From CAZOLI01 sp964580675 (GTDB lineage: Bacteria; Planctomycetota; MHYJ01; CAYXQY01): a DNA stretch of 64,000 nucleotides. The notes beneath the pieces are model-generated. The model searched no databases. It was not told where the DNA came from and saw only the letters and a list, made by a program, of their open reading frames with translations. Below, one piece after another: positions 37,521-45,704 of the stretch (positions are counted from its first letter, which is position 1; each line of letters begins with the position of its first letter). The stretch spans positions 1-64,000 of the forward strand of contig CAZOLI010000005.1 in the NCBI GenBank assembly GCA_964580675.1. The letters run 5' to 3'. The translations under genes were made by a program, and so were the position numbers.

Positions 37521-37937
37521 ATGAAAAGGACGAGGACCTGGATCAAGCAAGTGGTGATGCTTGTGTTGCTTCTGCTGTTTCCGGTGATTACGGGCTGTCT
37601 GGCTCCCCCCAGAAAACCGGGGCCGCCCCCGCATGCGCCGGCTCACGGCCACCGTGCGAAGCATTCTATTTTTTACTTCCCGTCCCTTGAAGTTTACTTT
37701 TATCCCGATCTGGAAAAATATTACTGGAAGAAAAACGGGAGGTGGAAATCCGGACCGAATCCTCCCGTCCGTATCAAAAACCAGCTTCGCCGGGTGCAGG
37801 TGGACGTCGAAGGGACGGATCCCTCCCGGTTCCACAACGAAATAAGGGAAAAACACCCCGGTAAGAACGAAGGAAAAGGGAAGGGAAAAGGAAGGGGCAG
37901 AGAAAAAGGAAAGGGTAGAGGAAAAGGCAGACGATAA
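37521..37937 (+). CDS. Lipoprotein with a Gly/Lys/Arg tail
   Basis: The product has 138 residues. The lipobox ends at Cys26 (PVITGC). A Pro-rich and His-rich stretch is followed by IFYFPSLEVYFYPDLEKYYW and KNGRWKSG, an aromatic motif I have seen in small bacterial lipoproteins that end in a similar basic tail. The last 35 residues are almost only Gly, Lys and Arg (KGKGKGRGREKGKGRGKGRR), which could bind nucleic acid, LPS or acidic glycans. It stands alone upstream of the convergent groEL. The function is unknown. Confidence 0.75.
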   Translation: MKRTRTWIKQVVMLVLLLLFPVITGCLAPPRKPGPPPHAPAHGHRAKHSIFYFPSLEVYFYPDLEKYYWKKNGRWKSGPNPPVRIKNQLRRVQVDVEGTDPSRFHNEIREKHPGKNEGKGKGKGRGREKGKGRGKGRR

Positions 37938-37994
37938 CCCTTTCCCGGTACCGAATTGTCCGTGGACCTTCTCCGTTACGAGGGAACCGCGGCG

Positions 37995-38025
37995 AAAAAT
38001 CCCCGTTTATGTGATCCGCACGGGG
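37995..38025 (-). terminator. Rho-independent-type terminator after groEL
   Basis: Read on the minus strand, CCCCGT and ACGGGG (38025-38020 and 38006-38001) form a 6-bp GC-rich stem with a 13-base loop, directly followed by ATTTTT. It lies 45 bases beyond the groEL stop. Confidence 0.5.
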
Positions 38026-38069
38026 TGTTATCTGCCGGGACGACCCTGACAGGAATGGACCGGAACGAA

Positions 38070-39809
38070 TTACATTCCGGGCAGTCCACCACCCATTCCG
38101 CCCATTCCTCCCATCATGCCGCCCATGCCGCCGCCCATTCCACCGGGCATACCACCGCCCATTCCCCCCATGCCGCCTCCCATTCCACCAGCTCCGGGAG
38201 CGGCTCCGGCTTCCTCACCGGCTTCTTCTTCGCCGCCGGAGATCAGGGCGTTCGTGGTTAACATCATGGCCGAAACACTGGCGGCGTATTCGAGGGACTG
38301 TCGGACCACTTTCGTCGGATCAACAACGCCCGCTTCGACGAGGTTCGTGAACTCATCCTCGCGAGCATTGTAACCGTACTCGAATTCATCCGCTTCGAGA
38401 ATCCGTTCGGCCACAACGCCCCCTTCGCTACCGGCGTTGTTCGCAATTTGCATTGCCGGCTTCCGGAGGGCCTGCTTGACGATGCGAAGCCCCGCGCGTT
38501 CCTCTTCCGTAAGGCCCTTCACACGTTGCTCGAGGTTCCTGGTCGCACGGAGCAACGAAACCCCTCCGCCGGGGAGGATGCCTTCCTCAACAGCGGCTCG
38601 GGTGGCGTGAAGAGCGTCTTCGGCACGTGCTTTCTTTTCTTCGACTTCAACTTCCGTGGCCCCTCCAACGTTGACCTGTGCGACACCACCGGCGAGTTTC
38701 CCCAGCCGTTCTTCGAGCTTCTCCCGATCGTAATCGGAATCCGCTTCATCCATCTGCCGCTGGATCTGACCGGCCCGCTTCTCGATGGCTTCCGTGGAGC
38801 CGGCGCCCTCGATAATCGTCGTTTCGTCCTGATCTATTACCACTTTCTTGGCCCGGCCGAGCTGGTCAATCGTCACGTCCTCGAGATTGATGCCGACGTC
38901 GTCCCAGATGACGTCCCCGCCGGTCAGGACGGCGATGTCCTTCAGCATCTGTTCGCGTCGATCACCATATCCGGGGGCTTTTACGGCAGCGGAGCGGAAT
39001 GTGCCGCGAAGCTTGTTCACGACGAGCGTGGCAAGTGCTTCGCCCTCAATATTTTCCGCGATAATAAGGAAGGGCTTGCCGCTGTCCTTCACCTGTTCGA
39101 TGACCGGGATCAGCGATTGCAGGTTGCTAATTTTCTCTTCGTGAATCAGAATGTACGGATCTTCCAGCACCACTTCGCGGTTTTCCTGATTCGTTACGAA
39201 GTACGGGGAGAGGTAACCCCGGTCAAACTGCATTCCTTCAACCGTTTCCACCGTGGTCTCAAGGGATTTCCCTTCTTCGACCGTGATAACACCATCTTCA
39301 CCCACTTCTTCCATGGCCTGGGAGAGCTTGCCGCCTATGTCCGGGTCGTTGTTGGCCGCAATGGTTGCAATGTTCTCAATTTCTTCCTGTTTGCTTACGT
39401 CCGAACTTTTTTCCTGGAGGAACCTGGAGACACTCTTGACCGTTTTGTGAATGCCCCTCTGAATGGCGATGGGATCGTTACCGCCAACGACGGACTTCAT
39501 GCCCTCGAGAAAAATGGCTTCGGCAAGCACCGTTGCCGTAGTCGTGCCGTCTCCGGATTGCTCATTGGCCCGGGACGCCGCTTCTTTTACCATCTGCGCC
39601 CCCATGTTTCGGAACCGTCCGTCCAGATCAATCTCTTCGGCGACCGTCACACCGTCTTTGGTCACCGTCGGACTGCCGAAGTCCTTCGAAAGGACCACGT
39701 TCCGTCCTTTGGGACCAAGTGTTACTTTTACGGCTTTGGCAAGTGTCTGCACTCCGCTTCGAAGCTGCTCCCGTCCTTCCTGGTCGTAAATTATTTCTTT
39801 GGTTGCCAT
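38070..39809 (-). CDS. groEL: 60-kDa chaperonin GroEL
   Basis: GroEL forms the double-ring ATP-driven folding chamber with GroES. The product has 579 residues, slightly longer than the usual 545 because the Gly/Met-rich C-terminal tail is extended to nearly 40 residues. The ATP site motif VTLGPKGRN (about 30) and GDGTTTATVL (about 86) are intact. The start ATG is preceded by GGGAAA. It follows groES by 98 bases on the same strand. No CIRCE element was found upstream of the pair. Confidence 0.98.
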   Translation of the reverse strand: MATKEIIYDQEGREQLRSGVQTLAKAVKVTLGPKGRNVVLSKDFGSPTVTKDGVTVAEEIDLDGRFRNMGAQMVKEAASRANEQSGDGTTTATVLAEAIFLEGMKSVVGGNDPIAIQRGIHKTVKSVSRFLQEKSSDVSKQEEIENIATIAANNDPDIGGKLSQAMEEVGEDGVITVEEGKSLETTVETVEGMQFDRGYLSPYFVTNQENREVVLEDPYILIHEEKISNLQSLIPVIEQVKDSGKPFLIIAENIEGEALATLVVNKLRGTFRSAAVKAPGYGDRREQMLKDIAVLTGGDVIWDDVGINLEDVTIDQLGRAKKVVIDQDETTIIEGAGSTEAIEKRAGQIQRQMDEADSDYDREKLEERLGKLAGGVAQVNVGGATEVEVEEKKARAEDALHATRAAVEEGILPGGGVSLLRATRNLEQRVKGLTEEERAGLRIVKQALRKPAMQIANNAGSEGGVVAERILEADEFEYGYNAREDEFTNLVEAGVVDPTKVVRQSLEYAASVSAMMLTTNALISGGEEEAGEEAGAAPGAGGMGGGMGGMGGGMPGGMGGGMGGMMGGMGGMGGGLPGM

Positions 39810-39907
39810 GGTTTATTTCCCGTCGTTAACCACGTGATATGAAATCAGCGTTCCATTCGCATTCCATCGTTAACGAAATTATGGACCCCGCCTCTCCGGT
39901 GCCGGAA

Positions 39908-40195
39908 TTACTGAATAATCCCCAGGATATCCTCTTCGGACATCAGGAGGTATTCCCTTCCTTCAAAATTCACTTCCGTACCGGCGTAAGATTCGAAGAG
40001 AACTTCGTCTCCCTCCTGTACCTGAAACGATGCGTTCTCGTTTCCCTTGAGCTGGCGACCGTCTCCAAGGGCAACGACTTCCCCACGCTTGGGCTTTTCC
40101 TTCGCCGAATCCGGAATCACAATTCCTCCTTCCGTCGTTTCCTCGGCCTCAGAACGTTCAACGAGAATTTTGTCACCTATCGGAACAACTTTCAT
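39908..40195 (-). CDS. groES: 10-kDa co-chaperonin GroES
   Basis: The product has 95 residues, normal for GroES. The N-terminal VVPIGDKILVERSEAEETT and the GGIVIPDSAKEKP mobile loop are typical and the C-terminal MSEEDILGII matches the family. It caps the GroEL chamber. The groES-groEL order on one strand is standard. The upstream 292 bases (40196-40487) contain no CIRCE inverted repeat and no clear promoter, so the mode of heat-shock control remains unknown. Confidence 0.97.
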   Translation of the reverse strand: MKVVPIGDKILVERSEAEETTEGGIVIPDSAKEKPKRGEVVALGDGRQLKGNENASFQVQEGDEVLFESYAGTEVNFEGREYLLMSEEDILGIIQ

Positions 40196-40459
40196 GGTTT
40201 TCTTTCCCGATCAAATGATGGAAACAATCCAAGAAGCGAAACGCATTTTCAGCAGCATATACAAATCCTGTGCATATAGTAAAGCAAATTACATGCCAGA
40301 ACCCCGAATCCGTACCTGTTTTAGGCCATCAATCCGGTCCGGGTAAGGCCTTTAATATAAACAGGTTACAGGATGAATGCTCTTACGGACCAACAGAAGA
40401 ATAGGGTGGGGTGACCGAAGCGCGTCAGTTCGTCCGCCGAACGGGGAATGTTCCGCCAT

Positions 40460-40490
40460 TCTGTCAGGTAACCACCGACAGATGTGGTTA
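40460..40490 (-). other. Two overlapping inverted repeats at the rpsP stop
   Basis: TAACCAC (40469-40475) pairs with GTGGTTA (40484-40490, which includes the stop codon), and TCTGTC (40460-40465) pairs with GACAGA (40477-40482). The two stems are mutually exclusive. No T-run follows on the minus strand, so a standard terminator is unlikely. Confidence 0.3.
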
Positions 40491-40736
40491 AAGAACTTCG
40501 GCTTTTTCGAGAATGGACCGGACGTTATCGGTCGGTTTGGCCCCGTCGTTCAACCATTTATGAAGTTTGCCTTCATCAATGTCGACGCGCTCTTCAAAAT
40601 CTTCTCGAATCGGGTTATAACTGCCTAGCACCTCCAGCGGGTCCCCGTCCCTTCTTGTGGTCGCATCGAAAACACAGAACCGAAAACTCGGGCGGTTTCT
40701 ACGACCGGTCCGTTTTAATCTAATTCGTACAGCCAT
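40488..40736 (-). CDS. rpsP: Small-subunit ribosomal protein S16
   Basis: The product has 82 residues, normal for S16, an early assembly protein of the 30S subunit. The motifs MAVRIRLKRTGRRNRPSFR and GSYNP are characteristic. In many bacteria rpsP is followed by rimM, trmD and rplS; here groES lies next, so the usual cluster is broken. A hairpin-rich region lies between it and the upstream gene. Confidence 0.96.
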   Translation of the reverse strand: MAVRIRLKRTGRRNRPSFRFCVFDATTRRDGDPLEVLGSYNPIREDFEERVDIDEGKLHKWLNDGAKPTDNVRSILEKAEVL

Positions 40737-40821
40737 GGTGGAATCCGTCCGAAATCGTTCAAATTAGCCAGGAAAATTCATTGCTAACAGGCTTATTTCC
40801 TGATATCGCGACGAAAAAGAG

Positions 40822-40872
40822 TAAATCAGATTTAATCTGAAGATTCAAGAGACACAGATGAACTTCTCTTGA
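40822..40872 (-). terminator. Terminator-like double stem after the zinc-binding protein gene
   Basis: On the minus strand an 8-bp stem (TCAAGAGA/TCTCTTGA, 12-base loop, 40872-40845) is followed by a 7-bp near-palindrome (40840-40826) and then a T-rich stretch, TTTACTCTTTTT. It lies 22 bases beyond the stop of the gene at 40894 and 86 bases before rpsP, so it probably separates the two transcripts. Confidence 0.45.
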
Positions 40873-40893
40873 TCACGGGCCCCGGCCCACGGC

Positions 40894-41613
40894 TCAGTCC
40901 TCTGTCTCTCCGACGTTTTCCTCTTCCCCAACACGATGTTCCGGTTCCTCCGATTCGACCGCCGCATCCGTATTTCCCGGACTCAGGGCCTGTTCAAGCT
41001 CATCGGTGATGGTTTCCACTTCGTCCTCTCCGATCTCTGGCTCAGGGATTTCGTAGTATTCATCATCTCCCCCACGAACCCGTACGACAAACCATTTCGT
41101 GCCCTCTTCCCGATACTGTTTTTCCAGAGCCAGGTACCCCTTTCTCATCAACATGAGGGTAATCAGAAAATCCACCTTCCGGTTGATGTTTAATTCATCG
41201 GTTGAGCCGTCTCCGGACGAGGCACCGTTTTTCTCCCGGAACCCCTCCCAGATCCCGACCAGCGTAGAACGATCCGGTGTTTCTCCGTCTTCTTCCTCCT
41301 TTTCCGGCACCTCCGTTTTCCAGAACGAGTACACATCGTCCCCCGGTCCGGACCAGCAGGAGGCACAGAAATCGCGTCGCTCAAACAATCCCTCTTCCTC
41401 ATCCTCTTCTTTATACTCACCCTCCTCCGTTTTCTCGTTTTCCTTCTCCTCTTCCGTCTCCTCCTCCCGGGATGCTTCCTCCGTCCCTTCGGCCAGAACG
41501 GAATAAAAGGTATCGCCCGGCTTTGGTTCGCGCGAACAATTCGAACACGTGCTCGAAAACGATCCGAAGGTCCATTCCTCCTTCTTCCAGCTGGCTAACG
41601 GTGAGGCACACAT
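40894..41613 (-). CDS. Zinc-binding protein of planctomycete type, unknown function
   Basis: The product has 239 residues. The N-terminus reads WTFGSFSSTCSNCSREPKPG and a second cysteine pair occurs in RRDFCASCW, giving one likely zinc site split by a Glu-rich insertion of about 35 residues. The C-terminal half is helical (INRKVDFLITLMLMRKGYLAL) and the tail is strongly acidic. I associate this layout with small planctomycete proteins of unknown role. It follows the HEAT-repeat lipoprotein gene by 24 bases and is the last gene of that operon. Confidence 0.75.
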   Translation of the reverse strand: MCASPLASWKKEEWTFGSFSSTCSNCSREPKPGDTFYSVLAEGTEEASREEETEEEKENEKTEEGEYKEEDEEEGLFERRDFCASCWSGPGDDVYSFWKTEVPEKEEEDGETPDRSTLVGIWEGFREKNGASSGDGSTDELNINRKVDFLITLMLMRKGYLALEKQYREEGTKWFVVRVRGGDDEYYEIPEPEIGEDEVETITDELEQALSPGNTDAAVESEEPEHRVGEEENVGETED

Positions 41614-41637
41614 GGGAGTTCATTCAAGGAGTGAAGA

Positions 41638-42849
41638 CTAATCAAAGGATTTGACGTACCACTGATGCCACGCTTCATATGTTCGGGATAGATTTCTCTG
41701 ACCCGTTAATTTCTCGAGCGTTGAAAATATTTTTTTCTTTCGTTCTTTTCGATCCTCACCGGATATGCGATGAAGGTTGTTCAAACAGGACAGGAGGGAC
41801 TTAATCACGGGCTTTTTGGAATCCGCCTTAATTTCGGTCATGGAATTAATCGCGGTCATGCCCACGCTCTGACGGCGGTCGAGCGCGGCTTTCCGCAGTA
41901 CCGAAAGCACATCGGGGTTGTTCGTGTCCCCCAGGGCCACAACCGCCTGTCCTCGAACCCAGCCATTTGGGTCCCTGGTTGCCAGTCGTTCCAGTTCGGA
42001 ATACACCCAGGACGGCGGTTTCTCCACGATTCCGAGCACACTCGCCGTGGCCCCACGGATTCGGTAGGAGTCATGCCGGAGGGCTCGTTTGATCAAATCG
42101 CGTCTTTCCGCGTAATAAAGGACTTCTGCCCGTCCCTTGAGAAGAGAAATGTAGGGCTTCTTTTTCCAGGAAAAACCCTCATCCTTCCGGGTGGCTTCTT
42201 CCGCAAGTTCCTTCATCTGTTTCCAGCAACGCTCCACCACGTCCGGTCCCAGCTTCACCAGTTGCCTGGCCGCCTTGGTTCGATACCGGGTGCGGGCACC
42301 GAGCATTCGAAACATCCGGCTTTCAAAACGAAGTATCCCGGGCTCCCCAAATTTGGCCATTTCCTTTCGCACACTGTCCCACCGGTCCTCGTTGGGTGTC
42401 GGCAATTTCAGAAGGAGTTTTGACATTTTGCCGATCCGGGCGAGTCGTTCCCGTGTTTTTTGTCCTTCGCGGTTCTCCTGAAGAGCTTTCTTGGCGGATG
42501 CCAGGGTGGAATCGGGAATGACGTTGTTCTGATCCGTATGTATTTCCTTGAGGAACTTCGTTGACTTTTCCCACTCCGACCGATCCGACGTTCCGTAGGC
42601 GATTAACCGTTCGGCAATGGTTTCCTGAAGACGCCGGATATCCCCCGAATCCATCGTAAGACTCCGGCCTTCCTTTCGTGCATCGATAATGGTTTGGCCG
42701 TTCACCTGTTTCTTCACGCCCTCCTTTTTGAGGTTCAGGCGGTTCGTATTAGACGAACTCGCCGGTTCGGTTGTGGTGCAACTTCCCGACACAAGTAACA
42801 GAGCCCCAAAAATAACGAACAAACACCAATCAAATACGTGACGCATCAC
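41638..42849 (-). CDS. HEAT-repeat lipoprotein
   Basis: The product has 403 residues. The lipobox ends near Cys24 (VSGSCTTT). After a Ser/Asn-rich linker the chain is almost wholly helical, with a clear HEAT array (for example HDSYRIRGATASVLGIV, then DPNGWVRGQAVVALGD and DRRQSVGMTAINSMTE at about 260-340). HEAT arrays normally bind protein partners, so a scaffold role at the membrane is likely. Its start codon is a doublet ATGATG. It lies between the 71-residue zinc protein and the 239-residue zinc protein on one transcript. Confidence 0.82.
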   Translation of the reverse strand: MMRHVFDWCLFVIFGALLLVSGSCTTTEPASSSNTNRLNLKKEGVKKQVNGQTIIDARKEGRSLTMDSGDIRRLQETIAERLIAYGTSDRSEWEKSTKFLKEIHTDQNNVIPDSTLASAKKALQENREGQKTRERLARIGKMSKLLLKLPTPNEDRWDSVRKEMAKFGEPGILRFESRMFRMLGARTRYRTKAARQLVKLGPDVVERCWKQMKELAEEATRKDEGFSWKKKPYISLLKGRAEVLYYAERRDLIKRALRHDSYRIRGATASVLGIVEKPPSWVYSELERLATRDPNGWVRGQAVVALGDTNNPDVLSVLRKAALDRRQSVGMTAINSMTEIKADSKKPVIKSLLSCLNNLHRISGEDRKERKKKIFSTLEKLTGQRNLSRTYEAWHQWYVKSFD

Positions 42850-42873
42850 TGAACAGAACCTCGTAACATATTC

Positions 42874-43089
42874 CTATTTTGCGCGAAAAAACTTCCCTGG
42901 TTCCGCATCCGGATCCACCCGAACCACAGCCTTACCCGCACAACGGGGACACCATCCAACAAACGCATCGCCGTCGTTGTTTAAATATATCCTCGAATAC
43001 GTTTTACAGCACTCAAAATACATATTTATATAAGGGGAGGAATCCGTTTTCTTTCCTGCATTCCCTTGTTTCCTTTTGCCGCTGTTCAT
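42874..43089 (-). CDS. Small zinc-finger protein
   Basis: The product has 71 residues. A basic N-terminus is followed by YFECCKTYSRIYLNNDGDAF and GWCPRCAGKAVVRVDPDAE, four cysteines that can hold one zinc ion. Very similar small proteins with the same CC...CPRC frame are common in planctomycete genomes and have no known role. It overlaps the cyclodeaminase-family gene by 4 bases, so translation of the two is coupled. Confidence 0.78.
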   Translation of the reverse strand: MNSGKRKQGNAGKKTDSSPYINMYFECCKTYSRIYLNNDGDAFVGWCPRCAGKAVVRVDPDAEPGKFFRAK

Positions 43090-43706
43090 GACGACGCCCT
43101 TTGATCAAGCACCGATTCCGCGTCCTGAAACAATACGTCGGCCGATTCATCCAGATTTTTAAGTTTCTCCTGTATGGACTGTGCCGCTTCGGAATTCGAG
43201 AGGTATTCCAGGTTATGGGTCACGAGGTTACGAGCGGTCTCCCGAACCGTTCGAAGAAGCCCCACCGCCGTTCTGAGATCCGGGGTTAACGAGGCGTTTA
43301 TGCGCTCCGCACATTCCAGACACTGCTGCATGGCCCGAACGGACGTTTCCAGAATTCGCAGCGGAATTCTCGTGGTTTCAAGCAATTTTTCCCGTCTCGA
43401 TTCCTCATCCGAATTCCCGTCCCGTAATTCGGACCGGTACTCCTCGTACCGCTCCCAATCCAGGTCCGCCAGCTCAAGAAACCTGCGACGTATTTTCGAA
43501 AGAGCCGTGACGGCGTGACGTAGCGCCTTCTCTTCGTCATTTTTCGAAATACGACAGCTCATTTCCAGCAGAGCTGTTGCTATCGCTCCTGAAATCGCAC
43601 CAGCGCTCCCACCACCCGGCGCGGCCGTTTCCTCCGACAGCCGCCCGACAAGTGCCGTTACGGAAAGTTCGTCCAGCCGTGTCTCACCACCGGCTTGTTC
43701 ACTCAT
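43086..43706 (-). CDS. FTCD-C family formimidoyl-THF cyclodeaminase-like protein
   Basis: The product has 206 residues, the size of a stand-alone cyclodeaminase domain. The signature APGGGSAGAISGAIATALLEM is present near 30-51 (shown only as its landmark APGGGSAGAISG), with helical folding after it. In histidine breakdown the domain turns 5-formimino-THF into 5,10-methenyl-THF and ammonia; clostridial FchA is a cyclohydrolase relative. The transferase half is missing. The histidine ammonia-lyase at 8172 is 34 kb away. It heads the operon with the zinc and HEAT proteins. Confidence 0.88.
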   Translation of the reverse strand: MSEQAGGETRLDELSVTALVGRLSEETAAPGGGSAGAISGAIATALLEMSCRISKNDEEKALRHAVTALSKIRRRFLELADLDWERYEEYRSELRDGNSDEESRREKLLETTRIPLRILETSVRAMQQCLECAERINASLTPDLRTAVGLLRTVRETARNLVTHNLEYLSNSEAAQSIQEKLKNLDESADVLFQDAESVLDQRASS

Positions 43707-43984
43707 GATTGACGTAAAAACAGAACGGTTCGTGGATGGAAAACCGATGCATCGGCGAACGGGAAACCGACATATACAACATCATGAAAATACGGAACCA
43801 GCATCCGGTTGAACGAGTGTAATTGATAAAGATATGGGGTTCAACGAATTCGATCTCAGAATGGTCGGAAGAACCGGAAGGAAAAAGATTTTCTCCCGAA
43901 AATCCATCGTATTGATCACGCGTTCCCGACACGACCCGGCAAATCAGACCTCATCAGAGCGATACGAATCACCCGGAACGGATG

Positions 43985-44989
43985 TTAGTAACTGAGTGCC
44001 ATGGAAAATTCCATTGATTCCTCAGGACCATTGAGGTAAATTTCTGATTGGCCGGGCAGAAACAGCAGTTCAAGCGTCAGACCATAATCCACTTTTTGTT
44101 CAATCGGATCCACGGAAAGATCCCCGGAAAGGGAAAATTGATCCTCGATAATTTCCTCAAGCGTCATCTTCTTCACACCCGGAATATCGTGGCCTCCTCC
44201 ACCGAGCCGTCGGCCGCTGTCTCTATCGTTTAAAGAAACTTCATCCTCAACCGATTCCTCAATAAATTCCTTCTCTTCCAGTGACCACTCGTATGTCCGA
44301 TTCGCTTCGGAGGCCAGTTCACGGAATAAGTGACTAACGGTGGCACCGAACATTTCTTCAACAACGTCTTCGTAATAAATGATTAAAGCCGTGTACATCC
44401 GTAAATCGTCCTTGTCCGTTAGCTCTTCACCATCGACATCGGGCCAGTACTGTGTCATGGCCGGATGATTTTCGAGGAAGAGCGCATCAAGCTCCTCTTC
44501 CGACCAGGATCCCCCGCCGATGGCGTCAATGCTTACCTCCTCAACGGAAACCGAGAGGTCCTGAAACCGATCCGGCTGGATACCTTCTTTTTCTGATGTT
44601 TCAACGGGATCGAACCCCTGGTTCGTCATAGCGGTTCTCGGGGCGTAGGAAACAAGCCCTTCTTCATCACCAAAAATACGGCCACGCTTTTCCTTCCTCG
44701 TTTCTTCCTGACCATAGAGATACAGGATACGGTCTCGATTCGCACGGGGGGCGAAGGGATCCCCCCACATCTCTGGCACCTGCACCGTCCCGGAACCTGA
44801 ATAGGATGCACTGACAATTTGCTCCGGTTGCTGTTCGCCCACGGGATCCTGCCACGGCTTATCCGGAGCGTTATTCGTTTCCCCGGAAAGGGTCCGGTAG
44901 GATGTATCGTAGCTGCACGAACAGACCAGGATCACCAAACCCGATAACATCGCTATCCCGATCAAGTTGTTTATGTGATCTGTTTTCAT
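43985..44989 (-). CDS. Lipoprotein, unknown function
   Basis: The product has 334 residues. The signal ends at a lipobox Cys (VLVCSC near 25) and GGAG lies 10 bases upstream of the ATG. The mature protein is acidic, with alternating loops and helices and a beta-rich C-terminus ending in EFSMALSY. No enzymatic motif is apparent. A near-consensus promoter with a leader of about 88 bases precedes it, implying good expression. The 278 bases downstream to the next gene (43707-43984) hold nothing I can support. Confidence 0.75.
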   Translation of the reverse strand: MKTDHINNLIGIAMLSGLVILVCSCSYDTSYRTLSGETNNAPDKPWQDPVGEQQPEQIVSASYSGSGTVQVPEMWGDPFAPRANRDRILYLYGQEETRKEKRGRIFGDEEGLVSYAPRTAMTNQGFDPVETSEKEGIQPDRFQDLSVSVEEVSIDAIGGGSWSEEELDALFLENHPAMTQYWPDVDGEELTDKDDLRMYTALIIYYEDVVEEMFGATVSHLFRELASEANRTYEWSLEEKEFIEESVEDEVSLNDRDSGRRLGGGGHDIPGVKKMTLEEIIEDQFSLSGDLSVDPIEQKVDYGLTLELLFLPGQSEIYLNGPEESMEFSMALSY

Positions 44990-45083
44990 GGATTATCAAC
45001 TCCGGAATACATGCCTCAGGCTTTTGATGTTCTGTTGTTCCGGCGTTTGCTCGGGTGCGTCCCCCTCCCACCTCCTACTCTAT

Positions 45084-45112
45084 ATTATACCACGCAAGTA
45101 CCATTCCGTCAA
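45084..45112 (-). promoter_or_regulatory. Near-consensus sigma-70-type promoter for the lipoprotein gene
   Basis: Read on the minus strand, TTGACG (45112-45107), 17 bases, then TATAAT (45089-45084). Five of six and six of six positions match the consensus. Transcription would start near 45077. The gap between this promoter and the cupin gene on the other strand is A+T-rich. Confidence 0.65.
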
Positions 45113-45209
45113 TAAAAATTAGAAGAATTTTCCACTAAACAAGCCGAATAACCAAACTTAACCAGGATTTTGGGGGGTCTTATTAGAATTTTAACATCGA
45201 GGGTTTTTC

Positions 45210-45244
45210 CGGGATTTTCGGCTTCCTCCCGAATAATTTTTTAT
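45210..45244 (+). other. Hairpin plus T-run in the divergent intergenic region
   Basis: CGGGA (45210-45214) and TCCCG (45227-45231) pair across 12 bases and are followed by AATAATTTTTTATT. This is shaped like a terminator on the plus strand, but no plus-strand gene precedes it. It could end a short RNA or an attenuated leader for the cupin gene 115 bases on. Confidence 0.35.
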
Positions 45245-45359
45245 TCACACCGGAAGAGGTTCCTCAACTCGAGACCGCCGTCACGTTGAAAAACGATAAC
45301 CGTTTCGGTAAAAAATTAGGTCAGTCGATTTCATTACTTTCCGTTTTTTGGGAATTTTT

Positions 45360-45704
45360 ATGGCGCGCAGCGAATCCTCCTTATCCGGCGATTCCGTGGT
45401 GGTGGAACGATCATCGGATGCTGAAACCCCCTCCCCCGAGAAATTGAAGGAAAAATTGGAACAGGAAGGACTTTCCCCACACCGCTGGTCCAATCATCCG
45501 AATTACCAGTACAGTGCCCACAAACACAACTACCGAAAAATTTTATACGTTACCCGGGGGTCCATAACGTTTACGTTTCCCGACCGAAATCGGGAATCCA
45601 TAACACTTCGTGCGGGGGATCGATTTGAACTGGCTCCGGATATCTCTCACGGGGCCATCGTCGGAGAGGAAGGCGTCACCTGTCTGGAGGCCAAACAAAC
45701 ATGA
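45360..45704 (+). CDS. Cupin-domain protein
   Basis: The product has 114 residues from the ATG at 45360, which has GGGA 6 bases upstream; a TTG at 45348 would add 4. The region HRWSNHPNYQYSAHKHNYRK starts the cupin barrel with the two metal-type histidines (HKH), and GDRFELAPDISHGAIV carries the third His. The small barrel suggests a metal-binding isomerase, oxygenase or sensor, but the family is functionally wide. It overlaps the beta-propeller lipoprotein as ATGA. Confidence 0.8.
   Translation: MARSESSLSGDSVVVERSSDAETPSPEKLKEKLEQEGLSPHRWSNHPNYQYSAHKHNYRKILYVTRGSITFTFPDRNRESITLRAGDRFELAPDISHGAIVGEEGVTCLEAKQT

Noticed and set aside
37981..38069. Possible small gene between the Gly/Lys-tailed lipoprotein and groEL
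   Set aside because: Only the terminator stem is convincing; the frames there are short and have no start signal.
38070..38220. Dense Gly/Met repeat read as a satellite repeat
   Set aside because: It is the normal Gly/Met-rich C-terminal tail of GroEL, only longer than average.
40196..40487. Search for a CIRCE element upstream of groES
   Set aside because: No TTAGCACTC-type inverted repeat was found, so HrcA control is not supported.
43699..43932. 77-codon minus-strand frame upstream of the cyclodeaminase gene
   Set aside because: No ribosome-binding site, odd composition with many Met, Phe and His, and overlap with the accepted start.
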